DNA of 64,000 nucleotides from Melanopsichium pennsylvanicum. Taxonomy: Eukaryota; Basidiomycota; Ustilaginomycetes; Ustilaginales. Both the position numbers and the translations under genes were made by a program. How positions within the stretch are numbered: the first letter of the stretch is position 1; the number at the start of each line of letters is the position of its first letter. Shown here piece by piece: positions 30,867-42,503 of this stretch. The stretch covers positions 558,001 to 622,000 of the forward strand of contig OAPG01000012.1 in NCBI GenBank assembly GCA_900208305.1. The letters run 5' to 3'. The notes beneath the pieces are model-generated. The model saw only the letters and a list, made by a program, of their open reading frames with translations, searched no databases and was not told the origin of the DNA.

Positions 30867-32818
30867 GATGAGATCCTGATTTGATCACAGCCCTGTGGGA
30901 CCGTATGTGTATTTAGAAGTTTGGCAGCGATGGTGTGGAGTGAATGTGAGTGTTCAGGCGATGCAACTGCTAGGGTGTTGAGCAAGTTTCAGAAAGTTGA
31001 CACCCAACGGCTTTCGCAATCAAAAATTCCACATTTTTTGTCCAGCCGTCATGAACACAGAAAAAAATATCCCACTAGATAGAGCTCGGTGTGACACATG
31101 CTGACATAATTGACCCAAAAGTCAAAAACATAACATTTCGAGGTTTTATACCACGTGGACTGACGTTGTCTACTTGTCAAAAAGCAAGCTGTCGCAGACG
31201 CACGAAAGCAGCTGAAATTGTCTGCACCCAGTAGAAGCATACCAGCCAGCATAGGAGGTGCGAGTGCAGTACATGCGCAGAGCCGATTGTTTGTTACCTG
31301 CGTGTTCAGTACATCGCAGCTCTTTGTGAGACATGGCGGGAAGCATCGGAACTCATCTGACGAGACGGAGATACAAAACTATGTACGACATAGCAAGCTT
31401 ACAAAGAGGGCCTGAGAATCGCAGTCGATGGCATCTTTGCTTACAAGCGTAAGTGGTGGGCATCATTTCACTACAAATATGTCATGAACTAAAGTGAGGC
31501 TTCGCTGAGCTTCAACGATACAAACCATCACATGCAACAAATAGGTGTAAAAGAATGGTTGAAGAATGTCTCGGCAGCTTGATCAAAGGGCTCGTATTTC
31601 CAATTAGCCGTGCTGTCAGATACCCAGGCCATCTCGGCAGTGCCTGAATGGGTTCTCAACTTATTAATGCTCTATCATTGTTGTCTTCGTCCCCGACATT
31701 CTCGTCCCCAACATTCACGTCGGGCATACATTCAAAACATCGCAAGGCAGAACAACATCGTTTGAATTCCGAGTTGGACCAAGCATAGCAGGTCACGACA
31801 GCTCTGAAGATAGCAATGTCAAACCGTTTAATTGGGCACGCTTCTAGTTTCAGCAGACTTCGTGCAATGATCGTGTGTGTCGAGCTCGAGCAGTCACTTC
31901 TGCGAACTACGAATGGCAATCGCACATTGCTCTCGCATCGAGGTATACGTGCGAGCCAAGAGCCAAGTTGAAGCACGAAGAAAAGCCCTCCCACAACTTG
32001 CAAACGGAAGCAAAAGCTTACCGAGTTTCGACAACCATTACACCCTGGCAGGTGCGCAAGTAGCAATTCCTTCTTTTTGCTTTGAGTCCCTGATCTGATT
32101 CCCGAGGCTTTTTGTGACCGTCGGAATATGGAACGCTTAGCCCGCCATGCTCCTAGATTCATTCCCGGCCCGTTGGCAGTCCCGTCCCCGGCCACCGTTT
32201 CCCAGACTTCAAGCTCGCTCAATTCCGCCTCCCTCTGTTTGCCAGTAACGGTTTCTAAGGCTATGAATACTCACTCTATTTTTCAGTTCGAGCTGCTATG
32301 TACCTTCACTGTCCAAATTTATTCGTTTACTATGCCTGCCACTCGCGAGAATTGACTAGCTATGAAACAAAAGAGTGTGCGGTAGTGCCCACCATCCGGC
32401 GAGAACGACGACGGGGAGCATGCGAGCGCGCCACACGGCCCTTTCAAATGCTCAACACCGCCATCAGCTGCGTGACTCCACAGTCAACATGCAAAGTAAG
32501 GATGATCTCTTCGATTTGCGTCTCGGTTCCATGTAGAACTTGTGCCTAACCAACAGCGAGCGGGTTCGCACATAGCCAGCCACTCAAATCCCGCAGGATC
32601 GAGCCAGGATTTCCGGATTGATTCTTCTAAGCCGCTGTACGACAATTCAAAGTGTCGTTACTCGAAGTCGCTTTACCATCCGAAGCTCCTTGAGTGAGCT
32701 CTGCCCCTTCTACGCACGTCGACCATCCTCGTCTGCTCGATACTTCTTCGAACATTCAACTGTTATATAATGAGGGTATCGAAGGACAAAACAGGACATC
32801 CGTCAATGTTCCCCTTGA
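30867..32818. other. 2-kb gene-poor region
   Basis: RPA49 promoter (minus) up to about 31050, then unique sequence of mixed composition. The minus frame 31656-32222 (188 codons) has irregular, cysteine-rich translation and no family likeness and is treated as chance. The upstream part of the esterase remnant was searched for here (GGGACW-like motif, signal peptide) and not found. Confidence 0.5.
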
Positions 32819-33583
32819 TCGACATCGTCCTGCTCTGATCGAAGCCGTACTCAAGACCATCTTCTTGGTGGAATTCTCTTGACCTCGCGGGATCCTGCCA
32901 GGAACAATCCATGGGCCAACTCCCACTTTGCCTTCATCCCTTACTGCACTGGCGACATTCATGGTGTTCCATCTGTTGTTACTTACCCCGGTGCGCTTGC
33001 TCCTATCTATCACAAGGGATGGAACAATTTCCAAACTATCCTTCGAATCCTTGCGCAATCCGTGCCTGTGGTGAGCAACGTATGGGTAACTGGAACTAGC
33101 GCCGGTTGCTTCGGCGCCACTCTGAATTACATCACTTCCAAGAAGGCTTGGCCTTGGGCGAGAACCCATCTAATCGGTGATTCCTGCGAGACCACGCCCG
33201 GTTTCCTCAACACTAAGCCTAGTTGGAACCTTCAGCAGCCTTCAACGCACGACTGCCGCAATTGCCAGAAGGGCGAATTCAACACTTGGCTTCCCGCCCT
33301 GTCGCAGGCTTATTCCGGCAATCGATTCGGATCAATCTCGTTCCAGCAAGATACGACTTTGCCCAACTTCATGGGAGTCACTGTTACCGATTTTGCCACA
33401 ATCATCACAAACCACTTTGCCGACATCACACGTACAACTACCAACATGGCCAAAGACTTCACCACTGCTGGACAGGGTCACGGTGTACTCTATCAGCTTT
33501 CACCAACTTCGGTGACCGAACCCACATTGGCAAGCTGGCTCGCTTCGATGAGGAACCTTCGATCGACCTTCAAATCTGTCTGA
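32819..33583 (+). pseudogene. pectinacetylesterase/Notum-like hydrolase, N-terminus missing
   Basis: The frame is open from just after a TGA at 32816-32818 and reads as the C-terminal two thirds of a secreted pectinacetylesterase-like alpha/beta hydrolase: DPARNNPWANSHFAFIPYCTGDIHG, then nucleophile elbow GTSAGCFGA, acid region GDSCETTPGF and GQGHGVLYQL for the histidine. The signal peptide and the GGGACW oxyanion-hole region expected about 60-80 residues upstream are absent, no ATG precedes the conserved part in frame, and upstream frames carry stops. So it is a 5'-truncated gene, or its first exons are far upstream. The rest has no stop or frameshift, which suggests recent loss or a missed exon. 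Confidence 0.7.
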
Positions 33584-36500
33584 GATCCTGAATTGACAGG
33601 CTTCTAGGATGTGAGCGGTGTCCATGTTGAATTCCATTTGTGATCTAGTCGCCAGCCTCGATTCTGCTCACCGATCAGAGATTGTTCAGCTGCGATTACG
33701 AGCAGGTTCTGAGCCGCTTTCTCCTTGTCTTACTCGTATCATCGCATGCGACAGTCAGTGGGTCGCTGTCTTGTCTTATACTGTTATATTGCCATCATCT
33801 CATACATAGTTAAGCATGTGCCGGCGCTTGGGCAACCGCAGATCCAACTGCACGTCTAGGATCGAAGATAACGGTTCTGCCACGGTAGTCATTTCTATAC
33901 CTTAGCAGCGCACCCTATCTTTACTACGACAATGGTTCCACTCTTACATCTCGGCGAATGGAGCGGCGCAAGTGAGTCCGACAAATCTGCGTCTTTGATG
34001 GCGACAAAATTACTAAGATCAGTACCCCAATTTGGTTGCCGATTTATCCATCCCCGCAGTCAATGGCTCCATTAGGCAGCGCTAATTCGGCTTCAAACTG
34101 GTGCAAACCAGTGACGAACTCAGATAATGCATTATTAGGGGAGTTTTCGACTCGTAACTTTAATAGCCAAGGCATTGCTCTTGACTTGAACATAACGCCG
34201 GGCATGTTGGAAGGCGCTAGGGATTTGTCGAAGCATGTTCTGGACCTTCGCTGTGATCTCGAGTCCAAACAAGTGTCCACAGCAAAGTGGGAACTACTGT
34301 GGTTTCAATATGGACACAGACTTCGGCTCGAATACTGCGCCAAGATATTAGCGATGGCGATTCGAGACTTGTAGGCTTCACTTGAACATGTGCCGCTTCC
34401 ACTTTTCATGCTTGAAGCTAGCCGCCGTTCAAGTTCACCTGAGCGGCTTGGAGAGTAAACCCGGACTTCATGTAAGGCCAAAGGCAAACAACGCCCAACA
34501 GGGACCAGAGGCTGAAACCAGGCGGTGTTCGAATTTTGAATTTTTATTTTTATTTTGGCTTTGTTCTTGACAATCGAACTGTGTCATTGCGCCCAGCAAT
34601 GGCTTTAAACGAATTTGAACTTTTTCAGTAGCTCCAAGTGAATGCAGTGAGCACATCAAAAATTGTGGTCTTGTAGTCAAGATGGGTTGGACGGTCCAGA
34701 GGGATTTAACCTTTTCCGGCAGCAGGCATGTCAAACAGATCTACAAGGGGCCGAAGGAACTGGTGATGAGAATAGGGCTACGATTACAATTGTGTCTAAC
34801 CCGGAAAAAAAAGACTGGCTGCCTTTTTTCGTGCTTCTGACAGTGCTAAGTATATGATGGACAAGGCAGCTTTGAACGGCGGCTCTATGAGAGGCGAAAT
34901 GCACGGAATTTATTCTTGTAAGGCGAATAGTGCTAGTGACGAGATAGCGTGCACAACATCAAGAGTTTGTGTAGTAGATTCGCGCGCTACCGCTATGCTG
35001 TACTGTACAGTGCACGGTGATACGTTCCAGCGGGTGTTCATCGGCCTCGTTTGGAGCAAAGATACGCAGGTAAGCAGCAGCCGATCAAATACAGAGGCAT
35101 CCGACTACCTAGCCGAGGGTCTTGAGCAAGACTTGCTGAACGGAGCAAGTTTCATGCAGCTGTGCTTGTTTCAGGGGCCGGTCGTCGCTGGTCAAGCAGC
35201 AGGGGCCCAGGACAGGAATCATTCCTCGGAAACGGGCTTTTGATACTGCAGGCCCAAACTGCTTCTGGTCCGCTCGTAGCCATCAAATACCAACAAGCAT
35301 GTACCGACGAAAGCGCTTGCAGAGTGCTGATCACAGCAGCATCGCAAAATAGCTTCGTCAGCCACGGCATCCTCGTTGTGATTTGCCTCTTGAACTATGC
35401 CATCTGCAAGGTGTCTCATATCTAGAGCTGTATAGGTCACATGCAAGGCGCTTATCTCACAAACTCTTTCCCTTTTTCCTTTTTTTGTTAGTTTTTTGTT
35501 CTCTTGTGGCTTGTTTCGAATGGCCTTAGCCGGTGATGACTCTAAGCCACGAAATGCACAAAGTTTGGAGCCGCTGCAAATATACCAGACATGCTGCGTT
35601 TCCGGTGCGGGCAAGCAAAGGGTTGCAAGGGTTTGCCCTGTTTGCGAGACAAGCGAACGAGTAACTTCCGCAAGGCAATCTGCAGTCTCAGGGCCTACTG
35701 AACGGAGTCGAAGAGCGAAGGCAAGCTTGCAAGGGCGGTCCATCTCTGCCAGATCGCTCACCCTAGCCTCTGTAAGGTTGATCGCCGGACCTGTTCCTCT
35801 GTGATACAGCCTACAGTAGGATAGGACAATCTTGTCATTTACAATGCTCCGCACCACACGGCAAAAAGATGTCTGTTTTCGAGTCACCATTGCAGCTGCT
35901 TGACCGGTTGAAAGTATCAGTCTCGATCACGCACAACGGTAAGCAGAAACAGGTCGCAGGGCTGTGGAGCAGTTGCAGTGCACATGAAGCTCAAAAAAAA
36001 AGAAGAAGAAAAAAGAGAAAAAAAAGGGGGGGGGCAGGGGCATCAGCCCGTCACAGGCTACAGTCGCACGGTCACGTCGAAAATCAGCTCACTGTATCTG
36101 CATATATTTGTGATGGAGACCGTCCCTCGCGACTATCGAGCAGAAATCGGGCAAATGGCTGGTAAGTTAAGTTCGAAGGCCAGAGCGAACTCGAGGGTAG
36201 GTGGCATATTAGGGAGGGCCGAGGATTCAGTCACGTAATTTGGCGAACAATGAAGAATGGGCCTTAACAAGCAATACGACTCGAGAGCTTGCCTAATGCA
36301 CGTTTGAGACATCATACCACAGATGTCTCACATTGCCGGCCACGAGTTTCGCAAGGTCAACTGATTCAACGGCACTTTGCCAGGATCTTTATTGTTTGAT
36401 GCTTTCAGCACCTACCTTTCGTGTCGTGCAGCAATGGCTCGTAATTCAAGGTCACTTGTTCGTTGCCCTTGTCGAACGATGCTCGCATTGCATGGTCTGA

Positions 36501-39500
36501 GGATCGGGCGAGACCAGTGCGAGCATTAAGAGGCAGACAGAGACCGATCGCAGTCTCGAGTGTCATCTGTGTGCGGCTGTCCCATTAAATCACTGCTGTC
36601 TTGGCAGCACACTCCAGCGCCCAAGCGCTCAGGTCCTATCAAATCCATGTCTACCACCTTTCGCGCTTCACAAGCCATACCGACGTGCAAACGTCTCTTA
36701 TAACATCGTGGAATCCATGCCTACGATGCTTGCTTCGAACGATCCTCGTTGTATGAGCGCCTGACAGCTCGGAGTATGCGGTTTCAGCCTCGTTCGCAAC
36801 GCTCCTTTTGGTTCTCCGTGCATGGCCAGTCCCACTCTGGTCGTGTCTGCCACAAATGTTGTATCGCCTACACCCCCGATTCGCCTAAAGACAGTGTACT
36901 GCAGACGTGTCGGTCTGGCGGGTTCGTGACAGTTTGGGCTCGCGAGAGCCCCAAGGCTGCAATCTTAGACAAGAGTCTGCTTAACCGCTCGCTACCTGTT
37001 CGTGGCTATCAAGAGCCCCGCTTATACAGCTCGCCAATCTGACACTCGCCCGCTCTCGAAGCAAGTTAGGGGACTTCAGCTTGGTCGTCATCACCTTTGT
37101 CCGAGCTTGCCCCCTGCCAATAACTTCACCTTGCTATCGGGTTTTCTCGCCTGTTTTCACAACCTCAGCTCGCCACTGGCTCTGCTACTGTAGAGCATTC
37201 GCCTCTGCGTTCTTTGGTTCCCTTCTCAGTTGAGGAGCACGCACCTGCTCACCTGGGCTTATCCCGAGCCGCCGTCTGAATCCAACCTTAGCGATACATG
37301 GAACGTTCGTAAACCTCAACTTTAACAATCATCGGTAACCTGACACGTCCGCTTTTCCCATCTGTTCTTCAACACTCACTCCTGCTGTGCGGAGACAGCG
37401 GCGCGAATAGGCTTGGTCCTTTTGTGTATGCTTGAACTTGGCGTTCAGCCGCCCCGTCGTGTCTTACATCCAAGCGAGCACTGGCTGCTGCCGTGCAGCT
37501 GACTGTTTTCAGTTACGGCCCCGGGCAACTGACCCAACCCTTTTTTGTCGCGCGGCTTGGATGAATGCCTCCCCTACTCTGATTACATATTACTGAGTTG
37601 AAATGACAACTCGTCTGCTGTACTGTATTTGTGGCATCATGTGCAAACACGCCAGTAATTGCTCCGAGTATGTATGAGAGAACTGTTTGAAACTGGCCCT
37701 TTGCCGAATCCGGTGCCATGGAAGCCACTGCAGTGATACCGTCGTTATGGCGATGGATTGACGTATAGTAAATTTACGGTGGTTTTTCAGTCGAATAAGC
37801 AGCTTACCCGATGCGGAAAAAAGTGGGAATTTAGAGGCTGAATCTCCTAAAGTTCGCTGGGGGTACATGACGCTGCATAAATGCTTGGGAAGGCACGCAG
37901 GTACGGTAGACAGCGGCGGCAGCAGCTATGGCAAAAAATTAAAATTACAGTAAATTAAATTTTCCTGGCGTCTCAGCCTTCAGAGTCCAAGCCTGTGCGT
38001 TCTGTTGAAAAACATATCATTTTTGTTTTCCGCATCCTGTCAAGGCGACGACGAAATTCCAGAATTTGTGGTTCATTATATTTTAAATTTTGACCCCGAT
38101 GCAAATCTTGTGCTGTAGCCACGATCTGCGCAGGTCTGGCCTCTTGAATTCTCCCAACGCTGACATCCGAATGTGCTTACTTAGCCGCTTCTGGCATAAA
38201 CAATGCGGATTTAATTATTTATTTTAACTTTTCGATTATGTTTAATTAATGTCTGATTTTACCTTTTATTTTATTATTGGAGTGCAGCGCTCATCGATAC
38301 TGCTACTGTATACCCTGAATTCTATGTGAGCTGCCGGTGACCCGACGTTCTATACGTCAACTAGCCAGGCCAGGCGGTAGTATCATTGCGCTCTGCAGTA
38401 CCTTTATATTTAGCTGAAGAAGTGTAGCTCGTCTTAGTCACTACTGACTATCTTTGGTTGACTTTCGTAGTACATTTCCGTCTGTCATCCTCCAGATGTC
38501 GCCGTGTCTCATGTTCTGCTCTTCTTGGCTTCCACGCCGGCCTGTGGCATGCATCACCTTTTTTGATGCTCAGCATACTCGGTCGATTTGTCTCTCTTCC
38601 CCATCAGATCAGCTGTACCAGGTCCACCTTCCGGTCCCTGAGCGTCTGACCCGTTCTGTCCCTTTTCGTTCCTTGCTTGCTTAGTGTCCACATCTCCTCT
38701 TCATGTCCGGATCTGGCTGTCACCTCGGACACCTTCCACCTTGGATGCACCTATCCTTGCTACCTTCTCTGCTGCTAACGGCATTCATGTCTACGCGCTC
38801 TTCCTGATTCGTGGCCACTACCTTCGACATTGCTGCTACCTGCAGCCTGCATATTGCCTTTGCTCATCGACGCTTCTTCGTTTCAACAACCCCGTCACCT
38901 TGATTCTCTCGCCTGATCAATTTGACATCTGCGAACCCTTCCATCCAAACCTTTTCTCTTTTACCAATTCGTCCATTCGTCCATTGGCGTCCTCGACGAT
39001 CCTTTCCCTGCGCGGAGCTTCCATATGCTCGGCGTGAGTTGCCTCTTCCGGGATCCATTCTGATTCAGAGCTTTGTGCACACTCCGACCGTGCCCTTGGC
39101 CACACTTCAGCGCCGGATCGCTTTTAGTTTCACCTTCACAGCAATCCGAAAGACCTGGCATGCTGACAAGGGCACACATCTCCTTCTCTCCGCTTTGTCT
39201 CTCCTTACGCTACGCCTGATTCACTCTGCGACTTTGCTCTCTTCTACACATTGTCTCTCCCGCATCATTTGCTTCTATAGCCTCTGATTCACCTTTGCTT
39301 TCCCGTCTCACCGTGTCTTATCTATCCTTGTCTCTCCTGCCGTCTCACTTTCCCCCTTCTTAACTCATCTCGCTCTTCCCTCCCTACTCCCTTTCCATCA
39401 ACTATCAGCATACTTGTCTCACTTTGACAGCTCCCTCTCGTTCTTTACTCGACGCTCTCTTCGACATCCTACTCCAGCAATAGCTAGTGTTACTAGCGTC

Positions 39501-39599
39501 TCTGACCGACACTAGCCTGTCTCTCGAAGCACAAAGTCACCGCAAAAGAGAACGCTCTATCCACCTACTTAGTCCGTCTGTCCAACTGGAGCTTCCACC
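33584..39599. promoter_or_regulatory. 6-kb gene-free region and long leader upstream of med1
   Basis: No frame on either strand resembles a known protein. The segment holds a CTGTACTGTACAG palindrome near 34996, an A/G tract ending in nine G (about 35993-36038), further TACTGTA and AGTAAATTTAC words (37618, 37768, 37946), an AT-rich stretch (38195-38275), and from about 38450 to 39599 a strongly pyrimidine-rich plus strand typical of a long untranslated leader. The leader includes small ATG ORFs such as one at 38703 of about 34 codons. I infer that most of it is regulatory DNA of the downstream regulator. Non-coding RNAs cannot be excluded. Confidence 0.5.
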
Positions 39600-41804
39600 A
39601 TGTCTGGCGCTGCTTCGACCAACCCTGCGTTGAGCTTCGGCCCTGCTGGTCCCTCGTCTCTGGCATCATCCAACTTCCAATCACCCGATCCCTCCTCGAG
39701 CTCAGCAGGCTATACCGCTGTTGGCGGCTTCCCTGCTGGTTTTGGTCGTGTCAAGCCTGACGCCTCTGCCTATAGCTACGACGAGCAGGCTCCCCGTTCG
39801 CAACAACACGGCAACTACACGCACCAGGACCTTGGCAGCACGGGGTCTTTGGCGCAGACCCAGGCCCTCGGTGGATTTTACCCGTCTACTTCACAACACT
39901 ACGCCGACCCCATGCGTTCATCAACGGGCGGGCAAGGTCATTACGTCTCTGGACATGCCAGACATCAATCGCTCAACTCTGGTGTCAGCCAGCTGGGTCT
40001 TGGGGGAGGTGGTGGCGGCGCTTATTCGCTTGGTGATGTCAATTCGAACCAGTACAACAACTACAATTTGGTTCCGGCTCAGAGGTCTCCCCCAGGGCGC
40101 TCGTCGGGCCTCGCCTCTGAGACTTCACCTACACGAAGCCGCTTCCCTTCCGCCGGCTACAACGATCCTCGCACCCTCAACCGTCCACCTTCGCGCTCTG
40201 TCGGCCTGGGCGTCTCGCTCAATCCTGGGCCAAGCAGCGATGACTCAGTTCCAAAGATGGATGGTGGCTCGCCACGCTCACTGAAGCGCTCGGCGGATCC
40301 TCTGGAAGATCTGCGCAGCTCTTCCGACCACGCCCAGCTGCGACGCCCTGCCTCATTCCCTGTGCTCGGCACCGGCGTAGGCAACATGTACGGTCGTCCG
40401 ATGGGTCAGGACGCTCGAAGTGCTCAGACCGTCGGTCGTAGGACAGGCCGTGGTGGTATGGCGATTCCAGGCCAGATCACACCAGGCCGATCCCATGCTA
40501 CGCTTCCAGGTCTTGGCGGTGGCTTCTACGACAGCGATGGGCGTCGCGAGTCTCTCGGATCCAACGCCACGATGCAGTCGCCCGTCACTTATCATGGCGG
40601 TTCGGGCTCATCCGATGAGTTGGGTCTTGGTAGCGGTGGTCTTCCACAGCTCATGCGCGCCACGCAGATTCCTGGCTCAATCGCCCCAGCACCTGCAATG
40701 GCGCCTCATGACCCCATGTACAGCCCTCCAGGCGGAAGCGGTGGAGGTACACCCCGCGCCAAGCTTGAGCTGCACGGCAATCTCAACGATATGGCTGTTG
40801 GATGGTCGCATGATGAGTGGAGGAGTGGACGCCGTCTTGTCCAGTTCTGGAGGCGACAGGAGGGCACCACCATCCACGCTACCTTTCGACCCATCCTGCC
40901 ATCGCAGTACGTGCCCAACAGCATCGTCATCTCGTGCATCTTCCGCGAAGATAAGAACGAGTGCTTCGTCACCTCGGTTGACACCATTTACCTTCTCGAG
41001 GCTCTCGTCGCCAGCCGCTTCACTGTAGAGGAGAAGAACCGTATTCGCCGAAACCTCGAAGGATTTCGTCCCATTACGGTCAGCAAGAACAAGCGCGAAT
41101 GCGAGCGCTTCTTTAAGCTGATTATGAGCTTCCCCAATCCCAAGCCACGCAATATCGAGAAGGATGTCAAGGTTTTTCCTTGGAAGGTGCTCGCTTCTGC
41201 TCTCTGCAAGATCATCGGCAAGTACAGCGCCTCTTATGAAGGGGGGCCGCCAGTCCTCGCCGATCTCGCCCCTGAGGCACCCTTCGGAGGAGCGATGGGC
41301 GCATCCTCGTTACCGTCGGTCGACCTATCAGGCGGCCACTACCGTGACACGAGCTATCCGGGAGCATCACCTTCGGTAAAGGACACGCGACTCGCCGACT
41401 CTTCGTTCGACTATGATCGTCAAGGCGGCCCAGGTGGCATGTATGGCGTCGCTGATCAGAGCATGCACCATTCGGCGCCGTACGGTGGGAGCACGTGGAA
41501 TGTGGGCAACCAAGGGATGACCTTTGGTGGACAAAGTGCACCAGGCGGCTATGCTGCAACAGGCACAGGCAACGCTCCATTCCCTAGCAGCGGAGGTCAC
41601 AGTCACACGCACAGCGCCAGCAGCTACGACAGTTTTGCTGCAGGAAATCTCACGCACGGCCAACCCGCTTCCGAAGGTTCGAACATATACGGACACCAAC
41701 CTCAGGAGGGCTATACAGCTTCCGCTCCACCACTTCATAGTCAAGGACAGAATACAAGCACACTAGCTGCGGCTGCTGGCGACTACTACGCGGACCGTAG
41801 GTGA
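39600..41804 (+). CDS. med1: medusa-type developmental regulator (med1/medA family), 734 aa
   Basis: Members of this family (medA in Aspergillus, med1 in Ustilago maydis) are nuclear regulators of sporulation, mating and virulence. The conserved domain lies at about residues 395-545: GNLNDMAVGWSHDEW, RRLVQFWRRQEG, YVPNSIVISCIF, DKNECFVTSVDTIYLLEALV, RFTVEEKNRIRRNLEGFRP, SFPNPKPRNIEKDVKVFPWK and IIGKYSASYE. Flanks of 390 and 190 residues are Ser/Gly/Gln/Tyr-rich and disordered. The ATG at 39600 (CACCATG) begins MSGAAST. Single exon. The very long upstream region and pyrimidine-rich leader with small ORFs suggest transcriptional and translational control, as known for medA. Domain match from memory is strong; DNA binding is not demonstrated by sequence alone. 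Confidence 0.85.
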   Translation: MSGAASTNPALSFGPAGPSSLASSNFQSPDPSSSSAGYTAVGGFPAGFGRVKPDASAYSYDEQAPRSQQHGNYTHQDLGSTGSLAQTQALGGFYPSTSQHYADPMRSSTGGQGHYVSGHARHQSLNSGVSQLGLGGGGGGAYSLGDVNSNQYNNYNLVPAQRSPPGRSSGLASETSPTRSRFPSAGYNDPRTLNRPPSRSVGLGVSLNPGPSSDDSVPKMDGGSPRSLKRSADPLEDLRSSSDHAQLRRPASFPVLGTGVGNMYGRPMGQDARSAQTVGRRTGRGGMAIPGQITPGRSHATLPGLGGGFYDSDGRRESLGSNATMQSPVTYHGGSGSSDELGLGSGGLPQLMRATQIPGSIAPAPAMAPHDPMYSPPGGSGGGTPRAKLELHGNLNDMAVGWSHDEWRSGRRLVQFWRRQEGTTIHATFRPILPSQYVPNSIVISCIFREDKNECFVTSVDTIYLLEALVASRFTVEEKNRIRRNLEGFRPITVSKNKRECERFFKLIMSFPNPKPRNIEKDVKVFPWKVLASALCKIIGKYSASYEGGPPVLADLAPEAPFGGAMGASSLPSVDLSGGHYRDTSYPGASPSVKDTRLADSSFDYDRQGGPGGMYGVADQSMHHSAPYGGSTWNVGNQGMTFGGQSAPGGYAATGTGNAPFPSSGGHSHTHSASSYDSFAAGNLTHGQPASEGSNIYGHQPQEGYTASAPPLHSQGQNTSTLAAAAGDYYADRR

Positions 41805-42503
41805 TGCTTGCGTTTTGTGCGGACCTCCAATCATCTCTTCGTCCTCTTGCTCACAGTATGGATACCTGTAATCGTTAGTCTCTTCCATCGTCAACCACAT
41901 CTTCTCTCAAACCAAAGCCTTGACGACTGTCTGAAAGCTTGTGAAGCTTCTCCCCGATATTGTGTAGTGTCTCTGATTCCCGTGTAGTAAATTTACTGGA
42001 CCCTTTTACCGATCGACTTGATGCATTGCCAGCACAGCTAAGCCAGATTGAAAGCTGAGCTTATTTGCAACTACATTTGAGCGGGTCTTGCGCACGGTCA
42101 GATTTGATGGAAGGAATAGAGCAAAGGGGTGGGGTGTCTGCAGTGCGTGACATGTGCGATGACTTACAGACTGGGGCTCGGTAGAGCAAGGTGGATCTCG
42201 GCTGTGCGAAAACCGACAGGGTGCAGTTGTCTACGGGATGTAAATTTACTGTATGAGCAGGATGGTTGAGCATGGGAAAACCCGGCTATGTTTGACATTT
42301 GTTTGCCGTCCAGTTTGTGCACCCTTTTCCCCACATTCGAAGGTCAGCAAACAAAAACCTGGTTTAGCTTCTTCCTCGCAAACACCGTCGCACCATTTCC
42401 CACTTGGTTCGCTCTTGTTCTCATCTTGGAAATTTTCTTCTAATACTCGTCATTATCCTCCTAACACCTCTACCCTTCATTTCAGTAGAGTTGGGTTAGA
42501 ATT
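41805..42503. other. med1 3' region and hydrolase promoter
   Basis: Two AGTAAATTTACT/TGTAAATTTACTGTA words lie near 41986 and 42240. The second half is the hydrolase promoter and C-rich leader. No coding sequence. Confidence 0.5.

Noticed and set aside
31656..32222. 188-codon open frame on the minus strand
   Set aside because: Translation has no domain, no signal peptide and no splice context; neighbouring frames are equally open.
34036..34374. 112-codon plus-strand frame ending KILAMAIRDL
   Set aside because: Helical-looking text but no in-frame upstream ATG for most of it and no known family; could be a fossil of an element, not supportable as a gene.
35219..35890. 223-codon open frame on the minus strand in the gene desert
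   Set aside because: No family likeness, no convincing start, irregular cysteine-rich composition and overlapping open frames on the other strand; treated as chance.
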